DNA of 64,000 nt from Frondihabitans sucicola (lineage in GTDB: Bacteria; Actinomycetota; Actinomycetes; Actinomycetales; Microbacteriaceae): the NCBI RefSeq assembly GCF_030296615.1, contig NZ_AP027732.1, positions 3,477,042 through 3,541,041 on the forward strand, in the 5' to 3' direction. The notes beneath the pieces were generated by a model that did no database searches, had not been told where the DNA came from, and was given only the letters and a program-made list of their open reading frames with translations. Shown here one piece after another: positions 56,806-64,000 of the stretch (positions are counted from its first letter, which is position 1; the number at the start of each line of letters is the position of its first letter). A program made the translations under genes and the position numbers.

Positions 56806-57626
56806 AGGAGTTCCGCCAACTTCTTCTCGTTCCGGGAAAAGACGAAATAGCCCAGCGCCAGAGAGACGGCGGCCAGAAGGATGCAGGCCAACGAGTCACT
56901 CCAATGGGGCCAGCGGTTGTCGTACATGAGGTTCCGGAAGACGGTGGAGAAACGCTCCATCGGGTTCAATTTGTAGAGGTGCAGGATCCACGGCTTGTTG
57001 GCCTTGTCGGCCGCGTTCTGCACCAGCGTGAGCGGGTAGATGATCGGCGTGAGGTACATCCACATCTGAAGGGCGATGCCGATCAGGTGCTGCATGTCGC
57101 GGAAGTGCACGTTGACGATCGCGAGCATGAGCGCGAGCCCCGTGGCGAACGCGGCCAGCATCACCATGAAGAACGCGACCACGGGGATCCACGGCCAGAT
57201 GAAGGAGCCGAAGCAGGCGAGGACGACGACGAGGAAGGCCATCTCGATCATCCACGTGAAGCCGTGCGCCCCGACGGTGGCGAGCGGCAGGTTCATCCGC
57301 GGGAAGTAGACCTTCTTGATCAGGGACCCGTTCGCCACGATCGACGACATGCCGGCGTTCAGCACGGAACGGAAGAAGATCCACGGCAGCAGACCGCACA
57401 TCAGCCAGAGAGGGTAGAAGTGCAGACCGCTGGGGTCGCCGACCTCGAGCCGCGCCTTGAAGATGAACGAGTAGACGATCGTGTAGATCAGCATCGTCGC
57501 GAGCGGATTGATGAGCGACCAGAGCTGGCCGAACACCGTGCGACGGTACTTGCCCTTGACCTCTCGCGCGGTGAGGTTCGCCAGCAGTTCGCGCGACGAG
57601 ACCAGGTCGGTCATGTAGGTCATCAA
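56802..57626 (-). CDS. ABC transporter permease, polysaccharide/teichoic acid export (second copy)
   Basis: A 274-residue ABC-2 permease with ELLANLTAREVKGKYRRTVF before the first of six spans, then INPLATMLIYTIVYSFIF and VNVHFRDMQHLIGIALQMWM, all typical of TagG/Wzm. It is shorter than the permease at 6776-7750, without that protein's N- and C-terminal insertions, so the two transporters are not simple copies. The start faces the divergent GT4 gene across 170 bp. Confidence 0.92.
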   Translation of the reverse strand: MMTYMTDLVSSRELLANLTAREVKGKYRRTVFGQLWSLINPLATMLIYTIVYSFIFKARLEVGDPSGLHFYPLWLMCGLLPWIFFRSVLNAGMSSIVANGSLIKKVYFPRMNLPLATVGAHGFTWMIEMAFLVVVLACFGSFIWPWIPVVAFFMVMLAAFATGLALMLAIVNVHFRDMQHLIGIALQMWMYLTPIIYPLTLVQNAADKANKPWILHLYKLNPMERFSTVFRNLMYDNRWPHWSDSLACILLAAVSLALGYFVFSRNEKKLAELL

Positions 57627-57784
57627 GAAACTCCGGGAAGTGAGAGCCTTCGGGCAGGCATCTCTTAAGGGGACGAACCATTCTCACATGCTTACGGCCG
57701 TCTCGAGGTTCACACACCGTTCAGCCGGGCGCCATCTCGATGTGGTCGTATCCATAAAGGGACGTGGTATCGGGACGGGCCTTG

Positions 57785-57790
57785 TAGGCT
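57785..57790 (+). promoter_or_regulatory. Candidate -10 hexamer (TAGGCT), near-leaderless start
   Basis: TAGGCT fits TANNNT and ends six bases before the GTG at 57797. No ribosome binding site precedes that GTG, which agrees with a leaderless transcript. No -35 box is visible. Confidence 0.3.
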
Positions 57791-57796
57791 CGACCG

Positions 57797-59167
57797 GTGC
57801 GAGTCATCTTCAGCAATCACAGCACGGCGCCCGTGAATCTCGGTGGCGCCGAGCGGTCGCTGTTGAAATTGGTCGACGATTGGGCTGCGAAGAACCCTGA
57901 TTTCGAGCCGTTCTTCTTCACCAAGGCTCCGACCGGGCTCTTCACGAAGGCGCTCGACGAGCGCGGCTGGAAGTACCGCGCCTTCCGTTTCCGCGGGTGG
58001 GCGCTGCCCAGCCCGCAGCCGGCGCCCGTCGCCGAGCGGACGACGTTCGCTGCTGCCGACTATCAGGCCGTCGGAGCGATGATCGACGAGCTCGAGCGGC
58101 TGAAGCCCGACCTCGTCGTCACGAACACGCTGGTCGCACCGTGGGCCGCCTTCGCCGCGAAGACTCTCGGTCTCCCCCACGCGTGGTTCGTCCGCGAATA
58201 CGGCGATCTCGACCACGACCTGAAGTTCCAAGAGGGCCGCCGACGCACTCTCGCCGACATCGGACTCCTGTCGGAAGCCGTCTTCACCAATTCCCTCGCG
58301 CTCAAGAACCACGTCGCGTCCGCGGTCGACCCGGAGAAGATCTCGGTGGTCTACCCGTCGGTCGACGCCGGCTTCGTCACCGAGCGAGCCGCGCAGGCTC
58401 CCGCTTCCACCCCGTTCCCGCAGAGCTCCCCGGGGCTGAAGATCACCGTGGTCGGGCGCGTCGAGCCGGGCAAGGGGCAGTTCCGCGCGATCGACGCCTT
58501 GGGCCTGCTCAAGGCCGACGGCATCGACGCCTCGCTCTGCCTTGTCGGATCCTGGAAGACGCCCGGCTACGACCTCGAACTCCGCGATCGCGCGACGGCC
58601 CTGGGCGTCGCCGACCGCGTCACGTTCGCGGGCGAGCAGGCGAACCCGTACCCCTACGTCGAAGCCGCCGACGTCTGCGTCACCCCGTCGACGGTGGAGG
58701 CGTTCGGGCGGACCACACTCGAATATCTGATGGCGGGACGACCCGTCGTCGCGTCGAACACCGGTGGCAGCGCCGAACTCGTCGAACCGGGCGTGACCGG
58801 TTCGCTCTTCGATCCCGACTCGCCCCGCGAACTCGCCGACGCTCTCGCCGTCTACGCCACCACGCCCGGGCTCGCCGAGGCCCACGGCCACGCGGCCAGA
58901 GCGAGCGTCGAGCGGGTGCTCGGCAGCGAATTCTCCCAGGAGGCGGCGATCACGCGCCTCGAGGGTCTGGTCGGGCAGCCGGCGTACAAGCTGCCCGAGA
59001 TCTCGCGGTACTGGTTCGCACTGCCGGGCGACTACGCCTCCCTGGGAGCGACGACCGCCCGGATGGCGGCCGGGCTCCTCGCGTCGCGCCTGCGGACGCG
59101 CTCCGGCCTCGTCGGGCGGATCCTGCGCCGCCCGGGCGTCGCGACCCGGAGGATTCTCGGACGATGA
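57797..59167 (+). CDS. GT4 glycosyltransferase
   Basis: A 456-residue GT-B enzyme. It begins RVIFSNHSTAPVNLGGAERS (acceptor-side glycine loop) and continues with PHAWFVREYGDLDHDLKF, SVVYPSVDAGFV, KITVVGRVEPGKGQFRAIDA, VEAFGRTTLEYLMAGRPVVA and NTGGSAELV. The EX7E glutamates are those of VEAFGRTTLE. The C-terminal 75 residues form a basic helical tail ending RRPGVATRRILGR that may contact the membrane. The stop overlaps the next GT2 start by 4 bp (ATGA). The donor is unknown. Confidence 0.86.
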   Translation: MRVIFSNHSTAPVNLGGAERSLLKLVDDWAAKNPDFEPFFFTKAPTGLFTKALDERGWKYRAFRFRGWALPSPQPAPVAERTTFAAADYQAVGAMIDELERLKPDLVVTNTLVAPWAAFAAKTLGLPHAWFVREYGDLDHDLKFQEGRRRTLADIGLLSEAVFTNSLALKNHVASAVDPEKISVVYPSVDAGFVTERAAQAPASTPFPQSSPGLKITVVGRVEPGKGQFRAIDALGLLKADGIDASLCLVGSWKTPGYDLELRDRATALGVADRVTFAGEQANPYPYVEAADVCVTPSTVEAFGRTTLEYLMAGRPVVASNTGGSAELVEPGVTGSLFDPDSPRELADALAVYATTPGLAEAHGHAARASVERVLGSEFSQEAAITRLEGLVGQPAYKLPEISRYWFALPGDYASLGATTARMAAGLLASRLRTRSGLVGRILRRPGVATRRILGR

Positions 59168-60660
59168 CGTCGGCGGGGGAACATCCGGGGCACGACGCGT
59201 CGTCGACGACGGTCGAACGGCGTCCCGTGACGATCGTGGTGCCCATCTACGACGACCTCGACGGGCTCCTCGCCTGTCTCCGCTCGCTGATCCAGCACGT
59301 CGACTTCGGCATCGACCGCGTGATCCTCGCCAACGACGCCGGGCCGAACGCCGACGTCATCGAAACGGCCGTGCTGCGGCAGATCGACGGCCATCGCGGC
59401 TTCGAATACCACCGCAACGACCTCAACCTCGGGTTCCTCGGCAACTGCAACAACGTCGTGCTCAACCTCGACCACTCGGGCAACGACGTCATGCTGCTCA
59501 ACAGCGACACCGTCGTCACCGCCGGCTTCCTCGACGAGATGGCGGCCGTGCTCGACCTCTCCGAGACGCACGGGGTCGTCGCCCCGCGCAGCAACAACGC
59601 CACGATCGCGACGATCCCGCACCTGCGACGCAACCTCCACGCCCCGATGACCCTGTCGCGCACGAGCGCCGTCCACGCCGCCGTCGCGCCCCTCCTTCCC
59701 CGGTTCACGATCGCGCCCGTCGCCATGGGCTTCTGCTTCCTGATCCGACGCGAGCTGATCGACCGCTACGGGCTCTTCGACGAGCGCTTCTCGCCCGGCT
59801 ACGGCGAAGAGAACGACTTCTGCCTCCGCATCAACGAGCACGGGTACGCCTCCCTGCTCGCGAACCGCGCCCTGGTCTTCCACACCGGTTCGACGAGCTT
59901 CTCCGGCGATCGCGGCCCCTCGCTCCGCTTCGCCCACGAGAAGGTGCTCATCGAGCGCTACCCGCACTACGTCGGCGCGCTGCAGCTGTACCAGCACGTC
60001 GGCCGCGACCCGGTCGACCGGTTCGCCGACGCGTTCCTCCCGGGAGATCACACCAGCAGGATCGCGATCGAGGTCACGCCCGAGGCCACGGCGGAGGCCC
60101 TGCCGTGGGCCGAACGGATCGCAGTCGGCCTCCACGAGGGCATCGCCCTCACCGTGCTCGTGCCCCGCAGCCGGCTGGCCGCGGCGAAGGCCGCCATCCC
60201 GTCGGCGACCGTGCGCGACATCTCGACGGCCCGCGAGGTCTTCGACGTCGTGGTCGGCGCCGGTGCCGTCACGAGCCTCAGCCGCCTGCTGCGCCTCAAC
60301 GAGCTCGCGCCGCGGCTCGTGGTGGTCGACGCCGACATGCCGCGCGACGCCCGGTGGGCTCGGCGCGTGGCCGGTAGCCAGGAGGAGGCCGTGAGGCGCC
60401 TCAGCCGCGAGTACGCCGACCATCGCGTCGCCTCTCACACGGTCGAGTCGGTCGTCGAGGCGCTGCACGTCATGAGCGCCAGCAGGATCGACGTCGAGAC
60501 CCTTCGCCGCCGCTGGTCGCGACTCATCGACATCGGCGCCGCCGCCGGGCTCACCATGTATCCCAAGCGGGCGACCCTCCGTCGCCGCGCCGCTCTGCTG
60601 GCCGCGTCGCGGACGCCGCGGATCACCCGCTGGCTGCGGTCGGTCTTCATCCGGGCCTAG
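59164..60660 (+). CDS. GT2 glycosyltransferase, paralog of the enzyme at 30865-32391
   Basis: A 498-residue protein. The GT-A domain (about 20-275) has VTIVVPIYDDLDGLLACL, ANDAGPNADV, DLNLGFLGNCNNVV, LLLNSDTVV, RSNNATIATIP, PVAMGFCFLIRREL and GYGEENDFCLRIN. The remaining 220 residues include a Rossmann-like piece (IALTVLVPRSRLAAAKAA, FDVVVGAGAV), perhaps a degenerate GT-B half, and a basic C-terminus. The match to 30865-32391 through the first 300 residues shows a duplicated enzyme class serving the two separated glycan blocks. Confidence 0.86.
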   Translation: MTSAGEHPGHDASSTTVERRPVTIVVPIYDDLDGLLACLRSLIQHVDFGIDRVILANDAGPNADVIETAVLRQIDGHRGFEYHRNDLNLGFLGNCNNVVLNLDHSGNDVMLLNSDTVVTAGFLDEMAAVLDLSETHGVVAPRSNNATIATIPHLRRNLHAPMTLSRTSAVHAAVAPLLPRFTIAPVAMGFCFLIRRELIDRYGLFDERFSPGYGEENDFCLRINEHGYASLLANRALVFHTGSTSFSGDRGPSLRFAHEKVLIERYPHYVGALQLYQHVGRDPVDRFADAFLPGDHTSRIAIEVTPEATAEALPWAERIAVGLHEGIALTVLVPRSRLAAAKAAIPSATVRDISTAREVFDVVVGAGAVTSLSRLLRLNELAPRLVVVDADMPRDARWARRVAGSQEEAVRRLSREYADHRVASHTVESVVEALHVMSASRIDVETLRRRWSRLIDIGAAAGLTMYPKRATLRRRAALLAASRTPRITRWLRSVFIRA

Positions 60661-60665
60661 GGACG

Positions 60666-61156
60666 ATGCCCTCCGAGGCCTTCCGCCTCCGTCCTGCCAC
60701 GCCCGACGACGCCGGGTGGATGGCGGAGCTGCGCGCCGTCGTGATGCGTCCCGACCTCGAGAGGCTGGGGCGCTTCGATCCTGCGCGCGTGCGCTCCCGC
60801 TTCCTCGACGGCTACTCCCCGGCAATACCACCGTCGTCTGCGTCGACGACGAGCCCGTCGGTCTCATCGCCGTGAGACCCGAGCAGGACTCCCAGTGGAT
60901 CGAGCACTTCTACCTCGCCACCGAGCACCAGGGTCACGGCCTCGGCGGCGCCGTGCTCGAGGCGATTCTGTCGACGCACCGCGACGCACGGCCGTTCCGT
61001 CTCGACGTCCTGCGCGGCAGCGCGGCTCGGCGGCTCTATGCCCGCCACGGCTTCGTGTTCGAACACGGTGACGCCGTCGACGAGTTCTGGGTGGAGGCAT
61101 CGACCGGCTCGGTGCCCGAGGAGAACGAGGAGAAGTGCGCTAAACCGGAATCATGA
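60666..61156 (+). CDS. GNAT-family N-acetyltransferase, apparent frameshift
   Basis: A 163-residue protein after adding one C at the run of four C (60817-60820). FRLRPATPDDAGWMAELRAV and RSRFLDGYSPGNTTVVCVDD are joined across the break; then VGLIAVRPEQDSQWIEHFYL, TEHQGHGLGGAVLEAIL (acetyl-CoA loop Q-x-x-G-x-G), LDVLRGSAARRLYARHGFVF and DEFWVEAS follow. The substrate is unknown. The stop overlaps the isochorismatase-family start by 4 bp. Confidence 0.83.
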
Positions 61157-61728
61157 CCCTCAGCACCCTCGATCCCACCACCGCCCTCATCGTCGTCGAT
61201 CTCCAGAACAGCGTGACGACGATTCCCGTCGCCCCGCACAGCGCTGACGTCGTCGTCGAGAACAGTCGTCGACTCCTCGACGCGTTCCGCGCCAGGGGGC
61301 TCCCGGTCGTCCTCGTGAACGTCGACGGTCGCGCTCCCGGCCGGACGGAGGGTGCGCCCCGCCCAGCGGCGAGCGCGGAGCCGCCCGCCGACCCGACGGG
61401 CTTCGTGGCGCGACTCGACCGGAGGGAGTCCGACCACGTCGTCACGAAGCGCACCTGGGGCGCCTTCACGCGCACCGACCTCGAGACCCACCTCAGGAGC
61501 CTCGGCGTCACCCAGGTGGTCGTCACGGGCATCGCCACCACGGCGGGCGTCGAGTCGACGGCCCGGCAAGCGCACGAGGCCGGATTCCACGTCGCTCTCG
61601 CCACCGACGCCATGACCGACATGAGCGCCGAGGCACACGAGAACAGCGTCACGAGGATCTTCCCGCGCCTCGGCGAGACGGGCACAACCGACGAGATCCT
61701 GGCTCTTCTCGAGGTTTCGGAGCACTGA
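61153..61728 (+). CDS. Isochorismatase-family cysteine hydrolase
   Basis: A 191-residue alpha/beta hydrolase-like protein. TALIVVDLQNSV holds the catalytic Asp, and VTKRTWGAFTRTDLETHLR the catalytic Lys. VVVTGIATTAGVESTARQAH sits where the cis-peptide and nucleophile region lies. The usual nucleophilic Cys (VxGxxTxxCV) is replaced by Gly-Val here (TTAGVES), so hydrolysis by the standard thiol mechanism is doubtful, as in true isochorismatases, which also lack that Cys. Substrate unknown. It is co-translated with the GNAT gene. Confidence 0.85.
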   Translation: MTLSTLDPTTALIVVDLQNSVTTIPVAPHSADVVVENSRRLLDAFRARGLPVVLVNVDGRAPGRTEGAPRPAASAEPPADPTGFVARLDRRESDHVVTKRTWGAFTRTDLETHLRSLGVTQVVVTGIATTAGVESTARQAHEAGFHVALATDAMTDMSAEAHENSVTRIFPRLGETGTTDEILALLEVSEH

Positions 61729-61734
61729 CGATCC

Positions 61735-61784
61735 ACGGGTTCGCCGTCGGTCCGCTCGCTCGAGCGGATCGACGGTGAACCCGT
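61735..61784. terminator. Bidirectional terminator hairpin
   Basis: ACGGGTTC at 61735 starts a stem of about 23 bp that pairs with the segment ending GAACCCGT at 61784. It needs only two G-U pairs in RNA and has a loop of about four bases at GCTC. It sits between two convergent genes and can end both transcripts. Confidence 0.8.
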
Positions 61785-61799
61785 AAATCGGGGGCGCCG

Positions 61800-62729
61800 C
61801 TAGGGCAGGATGTGCCCGGCGGCCGTGAACAGGCGGTACCACTCCTGCCGCGTGAGGGGCAGGTCAGAGCCGGCCGCAGACGCCCTGACGCGCTCGCGGT
61901 TCGTGGTGCCCAACACGACCTGCATGCCGGCGGGGTGCCGCGTGATCCACGCCACCGCGATCGCTTCGGGCTTCACGTCGTATTTGGCGGACAGCTCGTC
62001 GATCACGTCGTTCAGTTCGCCGTACGCCTCGCGGTCGCCCAGGAACACGCCGTCGAAGAAGCCCTTCTGGAAAGGCGACCAGGCCTGCAGGGTGATGTCG
62101 TTGAGGCGCGAGTAGTCGAGGATCCCGTTGTCGCGATCGATCGACTGGTCGAGCCCGGCCATGTTCGCGGCGACCCCCGCCGTGATCAGGTTGGCGTGCG
62201 TGATGCTGAGCTGCACCTGGTTGACGATGAGCGGCTGCGAGACCGATCGCTTCAGCAGCTCGACCTGCATCGGCGTGTGGTTCGAGACACCGAAGTTCGT
62301 CACTTTTCCGCTGGCCTTCAGAGCGTCGAAGGCGGCAGCGACCTCGTCGGGCTCGACGAGGGCGTCGGGGCGGTGGAGCAGCAGGATGTCGAGGTGCTCG
62401 AGCTGGAGGGCGGCGAGCGACTCGTCGACGGACTCGAGGATGTGCTCGGTCGAGAAGTCCCAGTAGCCGTCGGCCAGGCCGACCTTCGACTGAACGATGA
62501 CCTGCTCGCGCTCGGCCGGGCTGAACGTGATGGCTTCGCCGAAGCGGCGTTCGCACTCGTGCAGCGGCGTGCCGTACACGTCGGCATGGTCGAAGAAGTT
62601 GATGCCGGCGTCGCGGGCCTCCCCCACCAGAGCGCGGATCTCGTCGTCGGTCAGGGGCTCGATCCGCATCAGGCCCAGGATGATGTTGGAGGCGGGGGTG
62701 GTCGTGTTCGTCAACGTCGTCGTCTTCAT
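61800..62729 (-). CDS. Aldo/keto reductase (YdhF-like oxidoreductase)
   Basis: A 309-residue TIM-barrel protein. ILGLMRIEPLTDDEIRALVG and NFFDHADVYG carry the catalytic Asp and Tyr. IVQSKVGLADG has the Lys, and LLLHRPDALVEPDEV the active-site His. VTNFGVSNHTPMQVELL and QLSITHANLI follow, and VVLGTTNRERV near the end binds NADPH. This is the YdhF group of AKRs. ATG 62729 was chosen because the open frame further upstream lacks AKR sequence. Substrate unknown; general carbonyl reduction is likely. Confidence 0.9.
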   Translation of the reverse strand: MKTTTLTNTTTPASNIILGLMRIEPLTDDEIRALVGEARDAGINFFDHADVYGTPLHECERRFGEAITFSPAEREQVIVQSKVGLADGYWDFSTEHILESVDESLAALQLEHLDILLLHRPDALVEPDEVAAAFDALKASGKVTNFGVSNHTPMQVELLKRSVSQPLIVNQVQLSITHANLITAGVAANMAGLDQSIDRDNGILDYSRLNDITLQAWSPFQKGFFDGVFLGDREAYGELNDVIDELSAKYDVKPEAIAVAWITRHPAGMQVVLGTTNRERVRASAAGSDLPLTRQEWYRLFTAAGHILP

Positions 62730-62814
62730 GACTCCATTGTTCACCCCCGCGGGTGGCAGACGCACCGCGGGGAGGAGGCCTAGGATTTCCTTCACCCGAT
62801 GAGTGGAGATCGCG

Positions 62815-63249
62815 ATGAGGCGAATCCTTCCCGTGACGGCGATCCTGATCGCCCTGACGTTCGTCGCGGGCTGCTCGGTGGTCTCCACCGGAGTGATGCC
62901 TCACCCGTCACCGACGAGGGCTGCCGCCTCGAATCGGTCCGCGACGGGCGCGCTCATCTCGGCTCTGGCGTCCTGCGGGCTGTTCCCCGATGACGACGGC
63001 GTTGAGCTCGGCGACAAGGTCGCCCTCGCCCTGGCGAGCCAGCCGCACGGAGAGCCGACCGACGTCGACGCGGTCACCGCTCGCTGCACGCTGACCGCCC
63101 TCGGACTCCCGGCGAAAGAGGGCGAGCTCTTCGACACGACAGCCGCCACGGGCGGCTACCAGACGCTCCAGTGGGGCCGGTGGTCGGCGTCGCTGCGGGT
63201 GAAGGACACCCTGCACTTCGAGGTCGATGTCTTCGCGGTGCCCAGCTGA
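62815..63249 (+). CDS. Small putative lipoprotein
   Basis: A 144-residue exported protein. ATG 62815 has GGAG six bases upstream. The signal sequence RRILPVTAILIALTFVAGC has a lipobox (VAGC) with the Cys at residue 20. The mature part of about 125 residues has two further cysteines (ASCGLF and ARCTLT) and no recognised domain. It lies divergent from the AKR gene and upstream of rmlB. Function unknown. Confidence 0.75.
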   Translation: MRRILPVTAILIALTFVAGCSVVSTGVMPHPSPTRAAASNRSATGALISALASCGLFPDDDGVELGDKVALALASQPHGEPTDVDAVTARCTLTALGLPAKEGELFDTTAATGGYQTLQWGRWSASLRVKDTLHFEVDVFAVPS

Positions 63250-63297
63250 CACACGGTGTGCCGGATCACGCCGCTGGAGCGCCCCCTGAGCTGCCGG

Positions 63298-63303
63298 TAG
63301 CAT
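63298..63303 (+). promoter_or_regulatory. Candidate -10 hexamer (TAGCAT) for rmlB
   Basis: TAGCAT lies 35 bp before the ATG of rmlB. Transcription starting about seven bases later would leave a leader of about 28 bases containing GGAGAAAG at 63323-63330. No convincing -35 box is seen. Confidence 0.3.
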
Positions 63304-63338
63304 CGTGGTCACGCCCGCGAACGGAGAAAGATCACATC

Positions 63339-64000
63339 ATGCGCATCCTCGTCACCGGCGGTGCCGGTTTCATCGGCTCCAATTTCGTCCGACGCACCCT
63401 CGAAGACGCCTACCCCGGCCTCGAGGGCGCCGACGTCACCGTCCTCGACGCCCTCACCTACTCGGGCAACCTCGAGAACCTCGCATCGGTCGCCGACTCG
63501 CCCCGATACCGATTCGTCGAGGGCGACATCCGCGACGCAGCCCTTCTCGACACCCTCTTCCCCGAAATCGACGCGGTCGTCCACTTCGCCGCCGAGTCGC
63601 ACGTCGACCGCTCCGTGCGCGACGCCTCGATCTTCGTCGAGACCAACGTGCTGGGCACCCAGCAGCTGCTCGACGCGGCCCTCCGCAACAACCTCCAGCG
63701 CTTCGTGCACGTCTCCACCGACGAGGTCTACGGCTCGATCGCCGAAGGGTCATGGGCAGAAGACCGTCCCCTCGAACCGAACTCGCCCTACTCGGCGTCC
63801 AAGGCCGGCAGCGACCTGCTCGCCCGCAGCTACCACCGCACCCACGGCCTCAACGTCTCCATCACGCGCTGCTCCAACAACTACGGGCCCTACCACTTCC
63901 CCGAGAAGGTCATCCCGCTGTTCGTCACGAACCTCATCGACGACAAGCACGTCCCGCTCTACGGCGAGGGCGACAACATCCGCGACTGGCTCCACGTCGA
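63339..64000 (+). CDS. rmlB: dTDP-glucose 4,6-dehydratase (5' part; runs off the window)
   Basis: The first 220 residues of RmlB, which converts dTDP-glucose to dTDP-4-keto-6-deoxyglucose using bound NAD. MRILVTGGAGFIGSNFVRRT gives the nucleotide loop. LDALTYSGNLENL, HFAAESHVDRSVRD, HVSTDEVYGS (catalytic Thr-Asp-Glu), SPYSASKAGSDLL (Tyr and Lys), TRCSNNYGPYHFPEKVIPLF and NIRDWLHV follow. All are standard, and the gene is cut by the window end about two thirds of the way through. It supplies the substrate of RmlC at 28836-29453. The separation from rmlA and rmlC suggests that rmlD may lie just to the right. Confidence 0.97.
   Translation, partial: MRILVTGGAGFIGSNFVRRTLEDAYPGLEGADVTVLDALTYSGNLENLASVADSPRYRFVEGDIRDAALLDTLFPEIDAVVHFAAESHVDRSVRDASIFVETNVLGTQQLLDAALRNNLQRFVHVSTDEVYGSIAEGSWAEDRPLEPNSPYSASKAGSDLLARSYHRTHGLNVSITRCSNNYGPYHFPEKVIPLFVTNLIDDKHVPLYGEGDNIRDWLHV

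Overview
The window comes from a high-GC Gram-positive actinobacterium. Nearly every codon in the real genes ends in G or C, GTG starts are common, genes overlap by 4 bp (ATGA/GTGA), and the regulators (PspC-type sensor kinase, SigK-like ECF factor) and the TIGR02569-like kinase are typical of that phylum. A member of the Microbacteriaceae is my best guess; this is inference. I saw no rRNA, tRNA, CRISPR array, prophage or insertion sequence.

About three quarters of the window is one large cell-surface glycan locus. Bases 1-10080 hold two polytopic membrane proteins (one an O-antigen ligase/polymerase type), a GT-C mannosyltransferase-like protein, a DPM1-like GT2, a Wzm/Wzt-type ABC exporter, another GT2 and an SDR. 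Bases 10115-23357 hold two copies of a small-protein + GT4 + GT4-like module, a secreted CBM-like protein, two tandem GDP-mannose 4,6-dehydratase genes and another GT-C membrane protein. Bases 23562-36070 hold GT4/GT2 enzymes, a flippase-like membrane protein, rmlA, rmlC, a WsaF-type rhamnosyltransferase and three more glycosyltransferases. A cluster of strong hairpins at 36139-36305 closes this block.

Bases 36323-45877 are a housekeeping/regulatory island: a secreted protein divergent from an ECF sigma factor, a LysM lipoprotein, a LuxR-type response regulator with a PspC-histidine kinase, a divergent PspC membrane protein, then a VOC protein, a GNAT-GrpB fusion, a short carbamoyltransferase and a phosphotransferase-fold kinase. 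From 45912 to 60660 the glycan theme returns: a GT2, a secreted EEP-family hydrolase, two tandem teichoic-acid-type polymerases (GT2 + CDP-glycerol transferase), an acyltransferase, a second ABC exporter, a GT4 and a GT2. The end holds small metabolic genes and the 5' part of rmlB.

Together the genes can make dTDP-L-rhamnose and a GDP-6-deoxy sugar, assemble at least one rhamnan-like chain and one phosphodiester-linked teichoic-type polymer, export them by two ABC transporters, and acylate or ligate the products. rmlD is not in the window.

A major caveat: I count 14 places in 13 genes where a conserved protein continues in another frame. Thirteen are restored by adding one base, most of them in a run of four or five G or C. 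This looks like systematic homopolymer under-calling, not biology. I therefore annotated those genes at full length and marked each suspected site.
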